Shown: piece after piece, positions 54,078 to 64,000 of the stretch | Layout: every line of letters starts with the position of its first letter | How positions within the stretch are numbered: position 1 is the stretch's first letter | Source: Muricauda sp. SCSIO 64092 | GTDB lineage: Bacteria > Bacteroidota > Bacteroidia > Flavobacteriales > Flavobacteriaceae | Assembly: GCF_023016285.1 (NCBI RefSeq) | Contig: NZ_CP095413.1 | Span: 2,790,001 to 2,854,000, forward strand | DNA length: 64,000 bases | Direction of reading: 5' to 3' | Program-made: the position numbers and the translations under genes | Notes under the pieces: generated by a model | What the model was told of the DNA's origin: nothing | Databases searched by the model: none | Seen by the model: the letters and a program-made list of their open reading frames with translations, nothing else

Positions 54078-55925
54078 ATGTGTGGAATTGTTGGTTACAT
54101 TGGTCATAGGGAAGCCTATCCAATAATAATCAAAGGACTTCAAAGGCTGGAGTACAGAGGCTATGACAGTGCTGGTATTGTGCTGTTCGATGGGGAGGAC
54201 ACCCAGCTTGCAAAGACAAAGGGAAAAGTTGAAGACCTTAAGGATAAGTCAAAGGCAACCATTTCTACCAAAGGGACATTGGGTCTGGGCCATACCCGTT
54301 GGGCAACCCATGGTATTCCCAATGATATAAACTCCCATCCACATTATTCGAATTCGGGAAATTTGGTGATTATCCATAATGGGATTATAGAAAACTACGA
54401 ATCCATTAAAAAAGCCCTTCTTAAAAGAGGATATAGTTTTGAATCCGATACGGACACGGAGGTCCTGATCAACCTTATCGAAGAAGTAAAGGAAAAAGAA
54501 GGCGTAAAATTGGGAAAGGCCGTCCAAATAGCTTTGAACCAAGTAATTGGAGCCTATGCCATTGCCGTATTTGACAAAAGTAAGCCAGATGAGATAGTGG
54601 TAGCTAAATTAGGGAGCCCCCTGGCCATTGGGATCGGGGAAAATGAATACTTCATTGCATCGGACGCCTCCCCTTTTATTGAATTTACCAACAACGCGGT
54701 CTATTTGGAAGATGAAGAAATGGCCATAGTTCGATTGGGAAAGGAAATAAAGCTTCGGAAAATAAAGGATGATGCCATTGCATACCCTAATGTCCAAGAG
54801 TTACAATTGAATATTGAGGAGATTGAAAAAGGAGGGTATGATCATTTTATGCTTAAGGAGATTTACGAACAACCTAGGGCGATTTTGGATACGTACAGGG
54901 GGAGATTATTGGCCAATCAAGGAATTATCAGAATGGCAGGGATTGACCAAAACCTGGAAAAGTTCCTAAATGCCAATAGGATCATTATTGTTGCCTGTGG
55001 TACATCATGGCACGCAGGTCTTGTTGCAGAGTACATTTTTGAGGATTTGGCGAGAATTCCAGTGGAAGTGGAATACGCTTCGGAGTTTAGATATAGAAAT
55101 CCGGTAATTACGGAGAATGATGTTTTGATTGCCATTTCGCAGTCAGGGGAAACCGCGGATACCTTGGCGGCCATTAAGATGGCCAAGAAACGAGGTGCTT
55201 TTGTCTTTGGTGTTTGCAATGTTGTGGGTTCGTCCATAGCGAGGGAAACCCATGCCGGGGCCTATACGCATGCAGGACCTGAAATCGGGGTAGCCTCTAC
55301 AAAAGCTTTTACCACACAAATTACGGTTCTAACACTTATTGCCCTAAAGTTGGCCAAAGAGAAGGGGGAGTTCACAGACTCTAAATTTCATGAGTTGTTG
55401 ACCCAACTGGAGGGCATTCCCGCCAAAGTTGAAAAAACATTGGAATCCAATGTATTGATTGAGCAAATAGCCGACGTTTATAAAGATTCCACAAACTGCC
55501 TTTACTTGGGTAGGGGGTACAATTTCCCTGTAGCATTGGAAGGTGCATTAAAGTTAAAGGAAATCAGTTATATCCATGCAGAGGGCTATCCAGCTGCAGA
55601 AATGAAACATGGACCCATAGCTTTAATTGACGATCAGATGCCGGTTATAGTTATTGCTACCAGAAAAGGGCATTATGAAAAAGTGGTGAGCAATATCCAG
55701 GAAATTAAATCCAGACACGGTAAAATAATTGCAGTTGTATTTGAAGGGGATGAAACGGTGACCCAATTGGCGGACCATATTATTGAGGTACCGGAAACCT
55801 CTGAAACCCTATCTCCATTACTAACAACCATTCCATTACAATTGTTGTCCTACCATATAGCGCTAATGCGTGGTTGTAACGTAGATCAACCCCGTAATTT
55901 GGCAAAATCGGTTACTGTGGAGTAA
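54078..55925 (+). CDS. glmS: Glutamine--fructose-6-phosphate aminotransferase
   Basis: 615 aa. The N-terminal glutaminase exposes Cys2 after Met removal (MCGIVGYIGHREAYPIIIKG) with LGHTRWATHG. Two SIS domains follow (VACGTSWHAGLVAEY, SQSGETADTLAAIK, LGRGYNFPVALEGALKLKEISY), ending PRNLAKSVTVE. It makes glucosamine 6-phosphate for cell wall and LPS. Monocistronic; there is no glmS ribozyme in the short leader. Confidence 0.97.
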   Translation: MCGIVGYIGHREAYPIIIKGLQRLEYRGYDSAGIVLFDGEDTQLAKTKGKVEDLKDKSKATISTKGTLGLGHTRWATHGIPNDINSHPHYSNSGNLVIIHNGIIENYESIKKALLKRGYSFESDTDTEVLINLIEEVKEKEGVKLGKAVQIALNQVIGAYAIAVFDKSKPDEIVVAKLGSPLAIGIGENEYFIASDASPFIEFTNNAVYLEDEEMAIVRLGKEIKLRKIKDDAIAYPNVQELQLNIEEIEKGGYDHFMLKEIYEQPRAILDTYRGRLLANQGIIRMAGIDQNLEKFLNANRIIIVACGTSWHAGLVAEYIFEDLARIPVEVEYASEFRYRNPVITENDVLIAISQSGETADTLAAIKMAKKRGAFVFGVCNVVGSSIARETHAGAYTHAGPEIGVASTKAFTTQITVLTLIALKLAKEKGEFTDSKFHELLTQLEGIPAKVEKTLESNVLIEQIADVYKDSTNCLYLGRGYNFPVALEGALKLKEISYIHAEGYPAAEMKHGPIALIDDQMPVIVIATRKGHYEKVVSNIQEIKSRHGKIIAVVFEGDETVTQLADHIIEVPETSETLSPLLTTIPLQLLSYHIALMRGCNVDQPRNLAKSVTVE

Positions 55926-56022
55926 CCAGATTACAATGCTATTCTTCATGTTAAAACCCAAAAAAGGCCGACTTTTTTGTTAAATTCTCAGTTTTGATGG
56001 ACAAATTCTAAGGAAAAATTAC

Positions 56023-56034
56023 TATGCATGCATA
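56023..56034. promoter_or_regulatory. TATGCATGCATA palindrome upstream of the TonB receptor
   Basis: A 12-bp perfect palindrome, 99 bp upstream of the receptor's ATG, matching the core of the site at 314-327. The 208-bp spacer after glmS otherwise shows only an AAAAAAG/CTTTTTT weak hairpin near 55961-55980. Confidence 0.4.
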
Positions 56035-56133
56035 ATTTTTTTCGATTTCTGTGGAATTCATGTCAAAAAAATGTATCTTCCCGACCTGATTTTTACACGA
56101 ACTTAAAACTAACTTAACACAAATTCTTCACCG

Positions 56134-58869
56134 ATGAAAAAAATCATTTTCGCATTTTCATTGCTGATAGGATTAACTTCTTATGCCCAGACCACTATTT
56201 CGGGAAAAGTTGTGGATCCCAACAATGACCCGGTCCCAGGCGCCAACATACTTGTAATAGGAAAGGCAGAAGGCGCTGTCGCCGATTTTGATGGTAACTT
56301 TACCTTAAACACCTCTGAGGCCCCCCCTTTTCGCTTAAGGGTAACCAGTATAGGTTATTCCGAAACGGTTGTTGAAGTCACTTCAAACAATCAGGTATTT
56401 ACGATAACGTTACAGGAATCCTCTACCATTTTGGACGAGATTGTGATATCTGCCTCCCGAACACCGGAACGTATTTTTGAATCCCCCGTATCGGTGGAGC
56501 GTTTTGGCCTTAAGGATATTCAAAACGCCACTGCGGAATCCTTTTATGGGTCCCTTCAGAACTTAAAAGGGGTGGACATTAATACAAACAGTTTAACCTT
56601 TCAATCAATTAACACCAGGGGCTTTGCCACCTTTGCCAATGTTCGCTTTTTGCAGTTGCTGGACGGTATGGACAATACCGCACCAGGCTTGAACTTTGTC
56701 TTGGGAAATTTGGTGGGAATGAATGAACTGGATGTACAAAGCATAGAAATCCTGCCAGGAGCATCTTCGGCCCTGTACGGTGCAAATGCATTTAACGGTA
56801 TCCTGTTCATGCAGAGCAAAAGCCCTTTCGACTTTCAAGGGATAAGTTCATACTTTAAGACTGGAATAACATCCCAGGAATCCGCGGGGGACAATCCCTA
56901 TTATGATGTGGGTATACGGGCAGCACATGCGTTTAGCGATAAGTTTGCAATTAAGGCGAATTTCTCCTTTCTGCAAGGGGAGGATTGGCACGCTACCAGT
57001 GAAGTTGATGTAAATAACCCCGGCCTGGATAGATCAAATCCCGCCTATGATGGTCTAAACGTTTATGGTGATGAGGTAAGTTTAAACCTGGACCGCCAAT
57101 TAGGTTTTCCAAGTGGAACAATAGGTACCGTTTCCAGGACAGGATATAATGAACGGGATTTGACTAACTATAACGCACAAAGTGTGAAGGCAGATTGGTC
57201 CCTGCACTATCGCCCATTTGGGGATGACCTGGAGTTGATTTACAATGGTCGCATTGGTCGAGGTAATACCATTTATCAGGGAATTAACCGGTATGCCGTG
57301 CAAGGATTTAAAATGCAGCAACATAAATTGGAATTGAAAAATGATAATTTCTTTATTCGCGGTTATATTGTGGCAGAGAATTCGGGGAATGCGTACGACA
57401 CCCGATTTACAGGAATTAATATCAATAGACGATGGAAATCCGATGCGCAGTGGTTTGGAGATTATGCCGGTACATTTTTGGTCTCCAGGAATAATGGTCT
57501 AACGGAACAACAGGCCCATGACCAGGCCAGGGCCGTTGCCGATACGGGCAGATTGATCCCAGGCACTCCGGAATTTCAAGCCGCCTTTGACGCGGTTACT
57601 GCCGACGGGGATTTGAGCACCGGTTCCCGATTTATTGACAATACCAAGTTCCGGCATGTCAATGGAAATTATAACTTGGCCCATTTGATTGACGACTGGG
57701 CAGATATTCAGGTAGGAGGCTCTTTCAGGGAATATGAACTGAATTCCCAGGGGACCATCTTTACCGATTTTGATGGCCCGATCACCTATAATGAATTTGG
57801 GGCTTATACCCAATTCCAGAAAAAGGTGCTGGATGACCGTTTAAAGATTACCGCCTCAGGAAGGTATGACAAGAATGAGTTTTTTGATGGATTCTTCTCT
57901 CCCAGGGCAGCACTGGGGATTACTTTGGGGGAACGTCGAAACCACAATATCCGTCTTTCCGTACAGCAAGGTTTTAGAAACCCCACAACACAGGATTTAT
58001 TTATAGGATTGAATGCTGGAGCAGCTATTTTGGTAGGCTCTGCCCCTGCCAATCTTGATAGGGACGTACGTACATTTGATGTAAGCGAGCAAGGGCAATT
58101 GGCGGGCCAACCGGCCACAGTTCAGATTGTGGGTAGAGCGGCATATGAGAACGCCTTTACCGCAAGGTCCGTTGCCTTGGGAAGTCCGGAGGCCGTTCAG
58201 ACCCCCCTTGTCCAACCAGAGGAAATTACTGCTTTTGAAGTAGGATATCGAGCGCAGCTCGGAAAATTCGCTATTGATTTGAACGGATATTACAATAGCT
58301 ATTCCAATTTTGTCTCCGGTGCTTTTGTGGAAGTTCCACTTTATGGAGACGCTTTTGGCACGGAAGCTGAGCAGGCGCTAGCATTGCAAGCTATCGGAAA
58401 TGGGGATTTCCAAAGGTATCAGGTCTATACCAATTCTCCCGAGGATATCAATGCTTATGGCGCCAATATTGGTGTGGACACCAAAGTAGGGGGATTCGAT
58501 GTGGGGGTCAACTATACCTACACCCTTCTTGAAGATGCCGATGAGTTGCGGGAGCGGGGCATCCGAACCAACTTCAATACTCCGGAACATCGTTTTAAAG
58601 CTTCGTTTGGACATACCGAGTTATTCAAAAACTTTGGATTTGGGATAAACTACCGATGGAGTGATAGCTATTTCTGGGAGGCAACATTTCAGGATGGGGA
58701 TATTCCTTCCTTTAACGTAGTGGATGCACAGATCAACTATGCGGTGCCAAGTATGAAATCAGTATTCAAGGCCGGGGCTTCCAATTTATTGAACGAAGAG
58801 TACGTTACTGCCTTTGGTACGGGTAATATAGGGGCAATTTATTATATTTCCTGGGCCATCAATCCATAG
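56134..58869 (+). CDS. TonB-dependent receptor with N-terminal carboxypeptidase-regulatory-like domain
   Basis: 911 aa. Signal MKKIIFAFSLLIGLTSYAQ. A CarboxypepD_reg-like domain is at about 22-103 (TTISGKVVDPNNDPVPGANILV). The plug follows (ILDEIVISASRTPERIFESPVSVERF, INTRGFATFANVRFLQLLDGM), then the barrel ending in IGAIYYISWAINP. There is no SusD partner next door. The cargo is unknown; the shared palindrome with the thioesterase/NMO promoter hints at a common regulon. Confidence 0.9.
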   Translation: MKKIIFAFSLLIGLTSYAQTTISGKVVDPNNDPVPGANILVIGKAEGAVADFDGNFTLNTSEAPPFRLRVTSIGYSETVVEVTSNNQVFTITLQESSTILDEIVISASRTPERIFESPVSVERFGLKDIQNATAESFYGSLQNLKGVDINTNSLTFQSINTRGFATFANVRFLQLLDGMDNTAPGLNFVLGNLVGMNELDVQSIEILPGASSALYGANAFNGILFMQSKSPFDFQGISSYFKTGITSQESAGDNPYYDVGIRAAHAFSDKFAIKANFSFLQGEDWHATSEVDVNNPGLDRSNPAYDGLNVYGDEVSLNLDRQLGFPSGTIGTVSRTGYNERDLTNYNAQSVKADWSLHYRPFGDDLELIYNGRIGRGNTIYQGINRYAVQGFKMQQHKLELKNDNFFIRGYIVAENSGNAYDTRFTGININRRWKSDAQWFGDYAGTFLVSRNNGLTEQQAHDQARAVADTGRLIPGTPEFQAAFDAVTADGDLSTGSRFIDNTKFRHVNGNYNLAHLIDDWADIQVGGSFREYELNSQGTIFTDFDGPITYNEFGAYTQFQKKVLDDRLKITASGRYDKNEFFDGFFSPRAALGITLGERRNHNIRLSVQQGFRNPTTQDLFIGLNAGAAILVGSAPANLDRDVRTFDVSEQGQLAGQPATVQIVGRAAYENAFTARSVALGSPEAVQTPLVQPEEITAFEVGYRAQLGKFAIDLNGYYNSYSNFVSGAFVEVPLYGDAFGTEAEQALALQAIGNGDFQRYQVYTNSPEDINAYGANIGVDTKVGGFDVGVNYTYTLLEDADELRERGIRTNFNTPEHRFKASFGHTELFKNFGFGINYRWSDSYFWEATFQDGDIPSFNVVDAQINYAVPSMKSVFKAGASNLLNEEYVTAFGTGNIGAIYYISWAINP

Positions 58870-58897
58870 GAAAGTTAGAACAAAGGAACATTGAAAG

Positions 58898-58923
58898 AAG
58901 AGCCGAATCCGGCTCTTTTTTTA
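58898..58923 (+). terminator. Rho-independent terminator after the TonB receptor
   Basis: AAGAGCCG-AATC-CGGCTCTT with a T run, 28 bp after the stop. Confidence 0.9.
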
Positions 58924-58969
58924 TGCCAAAAAACAAGGGGTGAAGTTTCTTTTAAAAGATGGAAAATCC

Positions 58970-58977
58970 TATCTTTG
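58970..58977 (+). promoter_or_regulatory. Predicted -7 box (TATCTTTG) of atpD-atpC
   Basis: An exact TAnnTTTG match followed by C/G-rich start-site sequence, about 64 nt upstream of atpD. Confidence 0.5.
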
Positions 58978-59029
58978 CGCCCGAAAAAAAGATAGTGTAC
59001 GCTCCTACACAGGGAATCAAACAAATTGA

Positions 59030-60550
<1,521 letters not shown>

Positions 60551-60636
60551 TTCAGTGAAGGGTTGGGAATGAAGGGTCCAGGGTTTAGTTTTCAAAGGAC
60601 TTTCAACTTCCACCTTCCAACGTCTAACTTAGAAAG

Positions 60637-60915
60637 ATGTATTTAGAAATTGTATCCCCGGAAGCTACGTTGTTCGCAGGTGAGGTAACCTCGGTAACCG
60701 TTCCCGGTGTAAACGGTGAATTTCAAATGTTGACCAACCACGCACCTATCGTTTCGCTTTTGCAGGAAGGGAAGGTCAAAGTCCAGGGGAATATAGAAAT
60801 CGAGGAAGAATTTCAAGCCAAGTTTTCCAAAGGGGCAAATGGTGAAACCGTGTTGTCCATTTCCAGTGGAACAGTAGAGATGAAGGATAACAAGGTAATC
60901 GTCCTTGCAGATTAG
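60637..60915 (+). CDS. atpC: ATP synthase F1 subunit epsilon
   Basis: 92 aa: only the N-terminal beta-sandwich (MYLEIVSPEATLFAGEVTSVTVPGVNGEFQMLTNHAP). The C-terminal inhibitory helices of the E. coli type (139 aa) are absent, which is common in this phylum. It links the rotor and is 86 bp after atpD. Confidence 0.95.
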   Translation: MYLEIVSPEATLFAGEVTSVTVPGVNGEFQMLTNHAPIVSLLQEGKVKVQGNIEIEEEFQAKFSKGANGETVLSISSGTVEMKDNKVIVLAD

Positions 60916-60948
60916 ATAGGATTATTTTTTTACTATAGTATTGAAATG

Positions 60949-60973
60949 AAAGCCACTTTTTTAGTGGCTTTTT
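60949..60973. terminator. Bidirectional terminator between atpC and the GNAT gene
   Basis: AAAGCCACT-TTTTT-AGTGGCTTT is a perfect 9-bp stem flanked by T and A runs, so it can end both convergent transcripts. Confidence 0.9.
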
Positions 60974-61503
60974 CATTTAAGGATGATCAGGGACCACTCC
61001 CTTCCATCCGCTGCATACCGATGAAGTTCCTTAAACCCTATGGCCCTATGGGCATTTAGGGAACGGTTGTTTTTGGCATCCACTTCTGTGATAATGGCGT
61101 CAAATTCTCCGCTGATAAAGGTTTTCATGTGCTCATAAAGCCCCCTGAACACCCCTTGCCCCCGATGTGTTCTTGTAATACAGATTTGCCCCATAACCAA
61201 ATAGTCCAATGTATCCGGTACCAAATTCCGAATTTTAAGGAACATCGATCTAAGAATATCGATTTCCAGTCTAAATTGAGGATGCATGGAAAGCGCATAA
61301 CCTATAACTTTTTTATTATGCAACGCAATGGTATGGGGGAATACCGCGTTCATTTTGACCAACAGATCAAATGTGTGTTCCACGGTCAAAAACCCCTCTG
61401 TCCGTATTTCCGTGGCAGTAAGGTTCCGGGGAAGGTTGGACGCTTGCAGGGCAAGAATTTGTCTTATTTCCCCTTCCGTATCGATCTGTTTATATACAAT
61501 CAT
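60973..61503 (-). CDS. GNAT-family N-acetyltransferase
   Basis: 176 aa from ATG 61501-61503; an upstream frame exists but overlaps bioF. GNAT core: KKVIGYALSM strand, YLVMGQICITRTHRGQGVFRGLYEHM (acetyl-CoA loop R-G-Q-G) and RSLNAHRAIGFKEL. It transfers acetyl to an unknown amine. Divergent from bioF with only 26 bp between start codons. Confidence 0.88.
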   Translation of the reverse strand: MIVYKQIDTEGEIRQILALQASNLPRNLTATEIRTEGFLTVEHTFDLLVKMNAVFPHTIALHNKKVIGYALSMHPQFRLEIDILRSMFLKIRNLVPDTLDYLVMGQICITRTHRGQGVFRGLYEHMKTFISGEFDAIITEVDAKNNRSLNAHRAIGFKELHRYAADGREWSLIILK

Positions 61504-61508
61504 TGTTT

Positions 61509-61525
61509 TAAAGATAGTACTTTTG
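61509..61525. promoter_or_regulatory. Back-to-back -7 boxes in a 26-bp divergent spacer
   Basis: Minus-strand TATCTTTA at 61509-61516, 5 nt from the GNAT ATG, and plus-strand TACTTTTG at 61518-61525, 4 nt from the bioF ATG. Any -33 element for each would lie inside the opposite gene. Confidence 0.5.
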
Positions 61526-61529
61526 GAAA

Positions 61530-62690
61530 ATGGCAAAATTACCTTTGAACCTGGAAGGGAAATTAGAGAAGCGCCGTAAGGGAAATGCCTTTCGAACACT
61601 TTCCCCAATATCGGATTTGGTCGACTTTTCATCCAATGACTATCTCGGATTTTCCAGGGAAAAGAGGATTGCTGAAATGGCGAATGAGCAGGTTGCCAGG
61701 TTACAACCTTTTCAAAATGGTGCTACCGGGTCACGGTTATTATCGGGCAACCATGGGTTTTATGGGGAACTGGAGGATTTCATTTCTTCATTTCACCATT
61801 CGCCTGCAGCTTTGATATTCAATTCGGGTTATGATGCCAATCTGGGTTTCTTTTCCTCCGTTCCGCAACGGGGGGATATTGTTTTATATGATGAGTATTG
61901 CCATGCCAGTATTAGGGATGGTATCAAATTGGGCCCTTCCAAATCCTATAAGTTCAAACATAATTCCCTGGGGGATCTGGCGTCGCATCTAAAGCGCAGT
62001 AGAAAGGTACATGGTGAAAACCCTACCATCTATGTGGTCACGGAATCTGTTTTCTCCATGGATGGGGACTCTCCCAACCTTGCGGAATTCGCGGCGCTCG
62101 TTGTGGATAATGGGGCGCTTTTAGTGGTGGACGAGGCCCATGCCATGGGGATCTATGGTAAAGGGTTGATGAATACACTTGGACTTGAGGACAACGTATT
62201 TGCACGAATTATCACCTTTGGAAAAGCACTGGGGACCCATGGGGCCGTTATATTAGGGAATCCTGGATTAAGGGACTTTCTTATCAACTTCTGCAGAAGT
62301 TTTATATACACTACCGCCCTTCCCCTACATACCTTGGCAACGATATGGGCTGCCTACCGATTTTTTGATTCCGAACAGGGAAGACAACGCCAGCAGGCAC
62401 TTACCGATAACATAGGCTATTTTAAATCCCTGATAGTCCAAAAGGGATTAAATATGTATTTTTCGGAAAGTAGTTCTGCGGTTCAAGTCTGTAGGATTGG
62501 AGGAAACGACCAAACAAAAAAGCTTTCATCCGTTTTGAAGGAAGCCGGATTTGACGTACGTCCCATACTGAACCCCACAGTTCCCCAAGGTGAAGAACGG
62601 TTGCGGTTTTGTTTGCACGCTTTTAATACCGGGAATGAAATGGAAAGCGTACTGACAATGGTAAAAAAACACATGTTGAATGAAGAATGA
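61530..62690 (+). CDS. bioF: 8-amino-7-oxononanoate synthase
   Basis: 386 aa fold-type I PLP enzyme. FSSNDYLGFS, GATGSRLLSGNHGFYGELE, the Asp/His pair VVDEAHAMGIYG, and the PLP Lys in FGKALGTHGAVI. It condenses pimeloyl-CoA/ACP and alanine in biotin synthesis. The DUF2007 gene overlaps its end by 11 bp. It could in principle be another alpha-oxoamine synthase, but bioD two genes on supports BioF. Confidence 0.93.
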   Translation: MAKLPLNLEGKLEKRRKGNAFRTLSPISDLVDFSSNDYLGFSREKRIAEMANEQVARLQPFQNGATGSRLLSGNHGFYGELEDFISSFHHSPAALIFNSGYDANLGFFSSVPQRGDIVLYDEYCHASIRDGIKLGPSKSYKFKHNSLGDLASHLKRSRKVHGENPTIYVVTESVFSMDGDSPNLAEFAALVVDNGALLVVDEAHAMGIYGKGLMNTLGLEDNVFARIITFGKALGTHGAVILGNPGLRDFLINFCRSFIYTTALPLHTLATIWAAYRFFDSEQGRQRQQALTDNIGYFKSLIVQKGLNMYFSESSSAVQVCRIGGNDQTKKLSSVLKEAGFDVRPILNPTVPQGEERLRFCLHAFNTGNEMESVLTMVKKHMLNEE

Positions 62691-63066
62691 GTTTTATACA
62701 ATTACCTCTTCTACCTATCCTGCCGATATTCAGATTTTAAAGGGAAAGCTGGAGTCAGAAGGTATTCAGGTTTTTCTTCGTGATGAAAATACCGTTAATA
62801 CAGATCCGTTGATCAGTGACGCGATAGGCGGGGTGAAACTTCAGGTTTATGAATCCGATAAAGAAAAGGCCATAGCCATCTACAAACAATTAAAATCCTA
62901 TGTGACCGATGAGGAAGGAAATTTGGTGGCCTGCAAAATATGTGGCAGAAAACAGTTGGAGGTCATTTATCTTAGAAACAACATTTTGTACAAGCTTTTT
63001 CCTTTTTTTGAACCCAAAAAATACCGTTGCGACAATTGTAATTTCTTATCAAAGAGTATAAAATGA
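62680..63066 (+). CDS. DUF2007 family protein with zinc-ribbon-like end
   Basis: 128 aa. The N-terminal DUF2007 fold is PADIQILKGKLESEGIQVFLRDE, and GVKLQVYESDKEKAIAIYK. The C-terminus has CKICGRKQ and CDNCNF, two CxxC pairs that could bind zinc. Role unknown. It overlaps bioF and bioD at both ends, so it is part of the biotin operon. Confidence 0.82.
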   Translation: MKNEFYTITSSTYPADIQILKGKLESEGIQVFLRDENTVNTDPLISDAIGGVKLQVYESDKEKAIAIYKQLKSYVTDEEGNLVACKICGRKQLEVIYLRNNILYKLFPFFEPKKYRCDNCNFLSKSIK

Positions 63067-63677
63067 AACTATTTATCACTGGAATATCCACGGATGTTGG
63101 AAAGACCATAGCTTCTGCGATCATAACGGAGGCTTTGGAAGCGGACTATTGGAAACCTGTTCAAGCCGGGGATTTGCACTATGGTGACAGCCATAAGGTC
63201 AAGGAAATGATTTCCAATACAAAATCGGTCATTCATCCCAATAATTATGCCCTAAACACTCCGATGAGTCCACATGCGGCCGCCGAAATCGATGGGGTCA
63301 CAATCGATTTAAATACGATTTTGGAGCCCAAAACGGATAACCATCTGGTCATTGAAGGGGCAGGGGGCCTATTGGTTCCTTTAAATGATGAGGAAACGAT
63401 ATTGGATTTGATCAAACCAGAATATAAGGTTGTGGTGGTTTCCCGCCACTACCTGGGTAGCATCAACCATTCTTTGTTGACCATCAATGCCCTTGAACAA
63501 AAGGGATTCAAGGTAGGAATCATTTTTAGTGGGGATAAGCACCCAACAACCGAAAGCATTATCTTAAAAAAGACCAAGGCCATATTCCTTGGAAGGATTG
63601 ATGAAGAACCTGAATTTGACAAGGCGACAATTCATGGATATGCCCAAAAATTCAAAGGGACCCTACAATCCTTCTGA
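63063..63677 (+). CDS. bioD: Dethiobiotin synthetase
   Basis: 204 aa. P-loop GISTDVGKT, KPVQAG with the substrate Lys, and EGAGGLLVPL. ATP-dependent ring closure of 7,8-diaminononanoate in biotin synthesis. Coupled by an ATGA overlap to the DUF2007 gene. Confidence 0.95.
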   Translation: MKLFITGISTDVGKTIASAIITEALEADYWKPVQAGDLHYGDSHKVKEMISNTKSVIHPNNYALNTPMSPHAAAEIDGVTIDLNTILEPKTDNHLVIEGAGGLLVPLNDEETILDLIKPEYKVVVVSRHYLGSINHSLLTINALEQKGFKVGIIFSGDKHPTTESIILKKTKAIFLGRIDEEPEFDKATIHGYAQKFKGTLQSF

Positions 63678-63708
63678 TTAAACCCATCCCTAACCAAAAA
63701 TGATTAGA

Positions 63709-63757
63709 AACCCTTGGACACATAAAAACATTAAGCTTTTTTATTATGCCAAGGGTT
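63709..63757. terminator. Long inverted repeat after bioD, likely terminator
   Basis: AACCCTTGG (63709-63717) and CCAAGGGTT (63749-63757) pair perfectly, with further A/T pairing inside around CTTTTTT. Located 31 bp after the bioD stop. Confidence 0.6.
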
Positions 63758-63854
63758 AAATTATGGAGGAGTTTTGATTTACAGGGGATAAAATAGTCTC
63801 AGAAAGAGGTATATATGAAAAACAGATTTATTGTTTTAAATAGTATTTGATCAA

Positions 63855-64000
63855 ATGAAAGTCACAGGTTTTTCCTTTTTAAAAAATGCCGTACTGTATG
63901 AATATCCTGTAGTTGAGGCAATCAAATCTATTTTGCCTGTTTGTGATGAATTTGTTATAGCCATTGGGAAATGCGATGATGGTTCATTGGAATTAATACA
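63855..64000 (+). CDS. Glycosyltransferase-like protein (partial, 3' end off the window)
   Basis: The first 48 residues (MKVTGFSFLKNAVLYEYPVV and on to LPVCDEFVIAIGKCDDGSLELI) match the start of a GT2-type family in which the D-E-F-V strand precedes the nucleotide-sugar site. The rest is beyond the window. It starts a new unit after the bioD terminator region. Confidence 0.65.
   Translation, partial: MKVTGFSFLKNAVLYEYPVVEAIKSILPVCDEFVIAIGKCDDGSLELI

Noticed and set aside
63814..63849. 11-codon ORF before the glycosyltransferase
   Set aside because: Too short to judge and has no supporting signal.

Overview
The window reads as a chromosome segment of a marine-type flavobacterium (Bacteroidota, Flavobacteriaceae-like). 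The basis is the protein families (DUF4270, DUF5689 and DUF2007 proteins, TonB receptors, many short-lipobox lipoproteins, cellobiose 2-epimerase/GH130/GH26 mannan enzymes, split atpD-atpC), the near absence of strong Shine-Dalgarno sites, and promoters with a TAnnTTTG -7 box. No rRNA, tRNA, CRISPR array, transposase or integrase gene was found.

Layout. 0-12.4 kb: thioesterase (partial), nitronate monooxygenase, YheT hydrolase, a 248-bp MITE-like element, a tight lipoprotein-ankyrin-NUDIX-nitrilase operon, an Ig-like lipoprotein, ComF, a coiled-coil membrane protein, glyS and small genes ending in a Crp-like regulator. 12.4-20.9 kb: an AT-rich accessory stretch of unlinked small genes (membrane proteins, lipoproteins, a large papain-family protease with near-identical repeats, a HigBA-type toxin-antitoxin pair and a decayed gene missed by ORF calling). 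Several of its spacers share a GCTATnTGAArTCyrGC-like motif, which suggests gene-cassette insertion. 21.0-27.0 kb: a mannan-use locus (GH26 mannanase, sugar symporter, GH130 phosphorylase, cellobiose 2-epimerase) with a divergent AraC regulator. 27.1-32.8 kb: S41 protease, GT39-type glycosyltransferase, katG and an intergenic repeat.

32.8-39.1 kb: a leftward four-gene operon of TonB receptor, kinase-PLP lyase fusion, vanadium-haloperoxidase-like lipoprotein and VOC protein. 39.3-42.1 kb: an NrtR-like NUDIX regulator divergent from a GH3 glucosidase, with two identical-geometry operators between them. 42.1-50.3 kb: exonuclease III, aldo/keto reductase, an aspartic-protease/triple-CBM48 pair, radA, an esterase-like protein without its nucleophile, a flippase-like membrane protein and panD. 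50.3-56 kb: panC, a truncated glycogen-synthase-like protein, DUF4270 and glmS. 56-64 kb: a large TonB receptor, atpD-atpC, a GNAT gene divergent from bioF-DUF2007-bioD, and the start of a glycosyltransferase.

How the parts work together. In the mannan locus, GH26 would cut mannan outside, the symporter would import mannobiose, the epimerase would convert it to mannosylglucose, and GH130 would phosphorolyse that. panC-panD (pantothenate) and bioF-bioD (biotin) are cofactor genes. Many transcripts look leaderless because the -7 box lies only 4-8 nt from the start codon. All functions are inferred from sequence; no search could be run.
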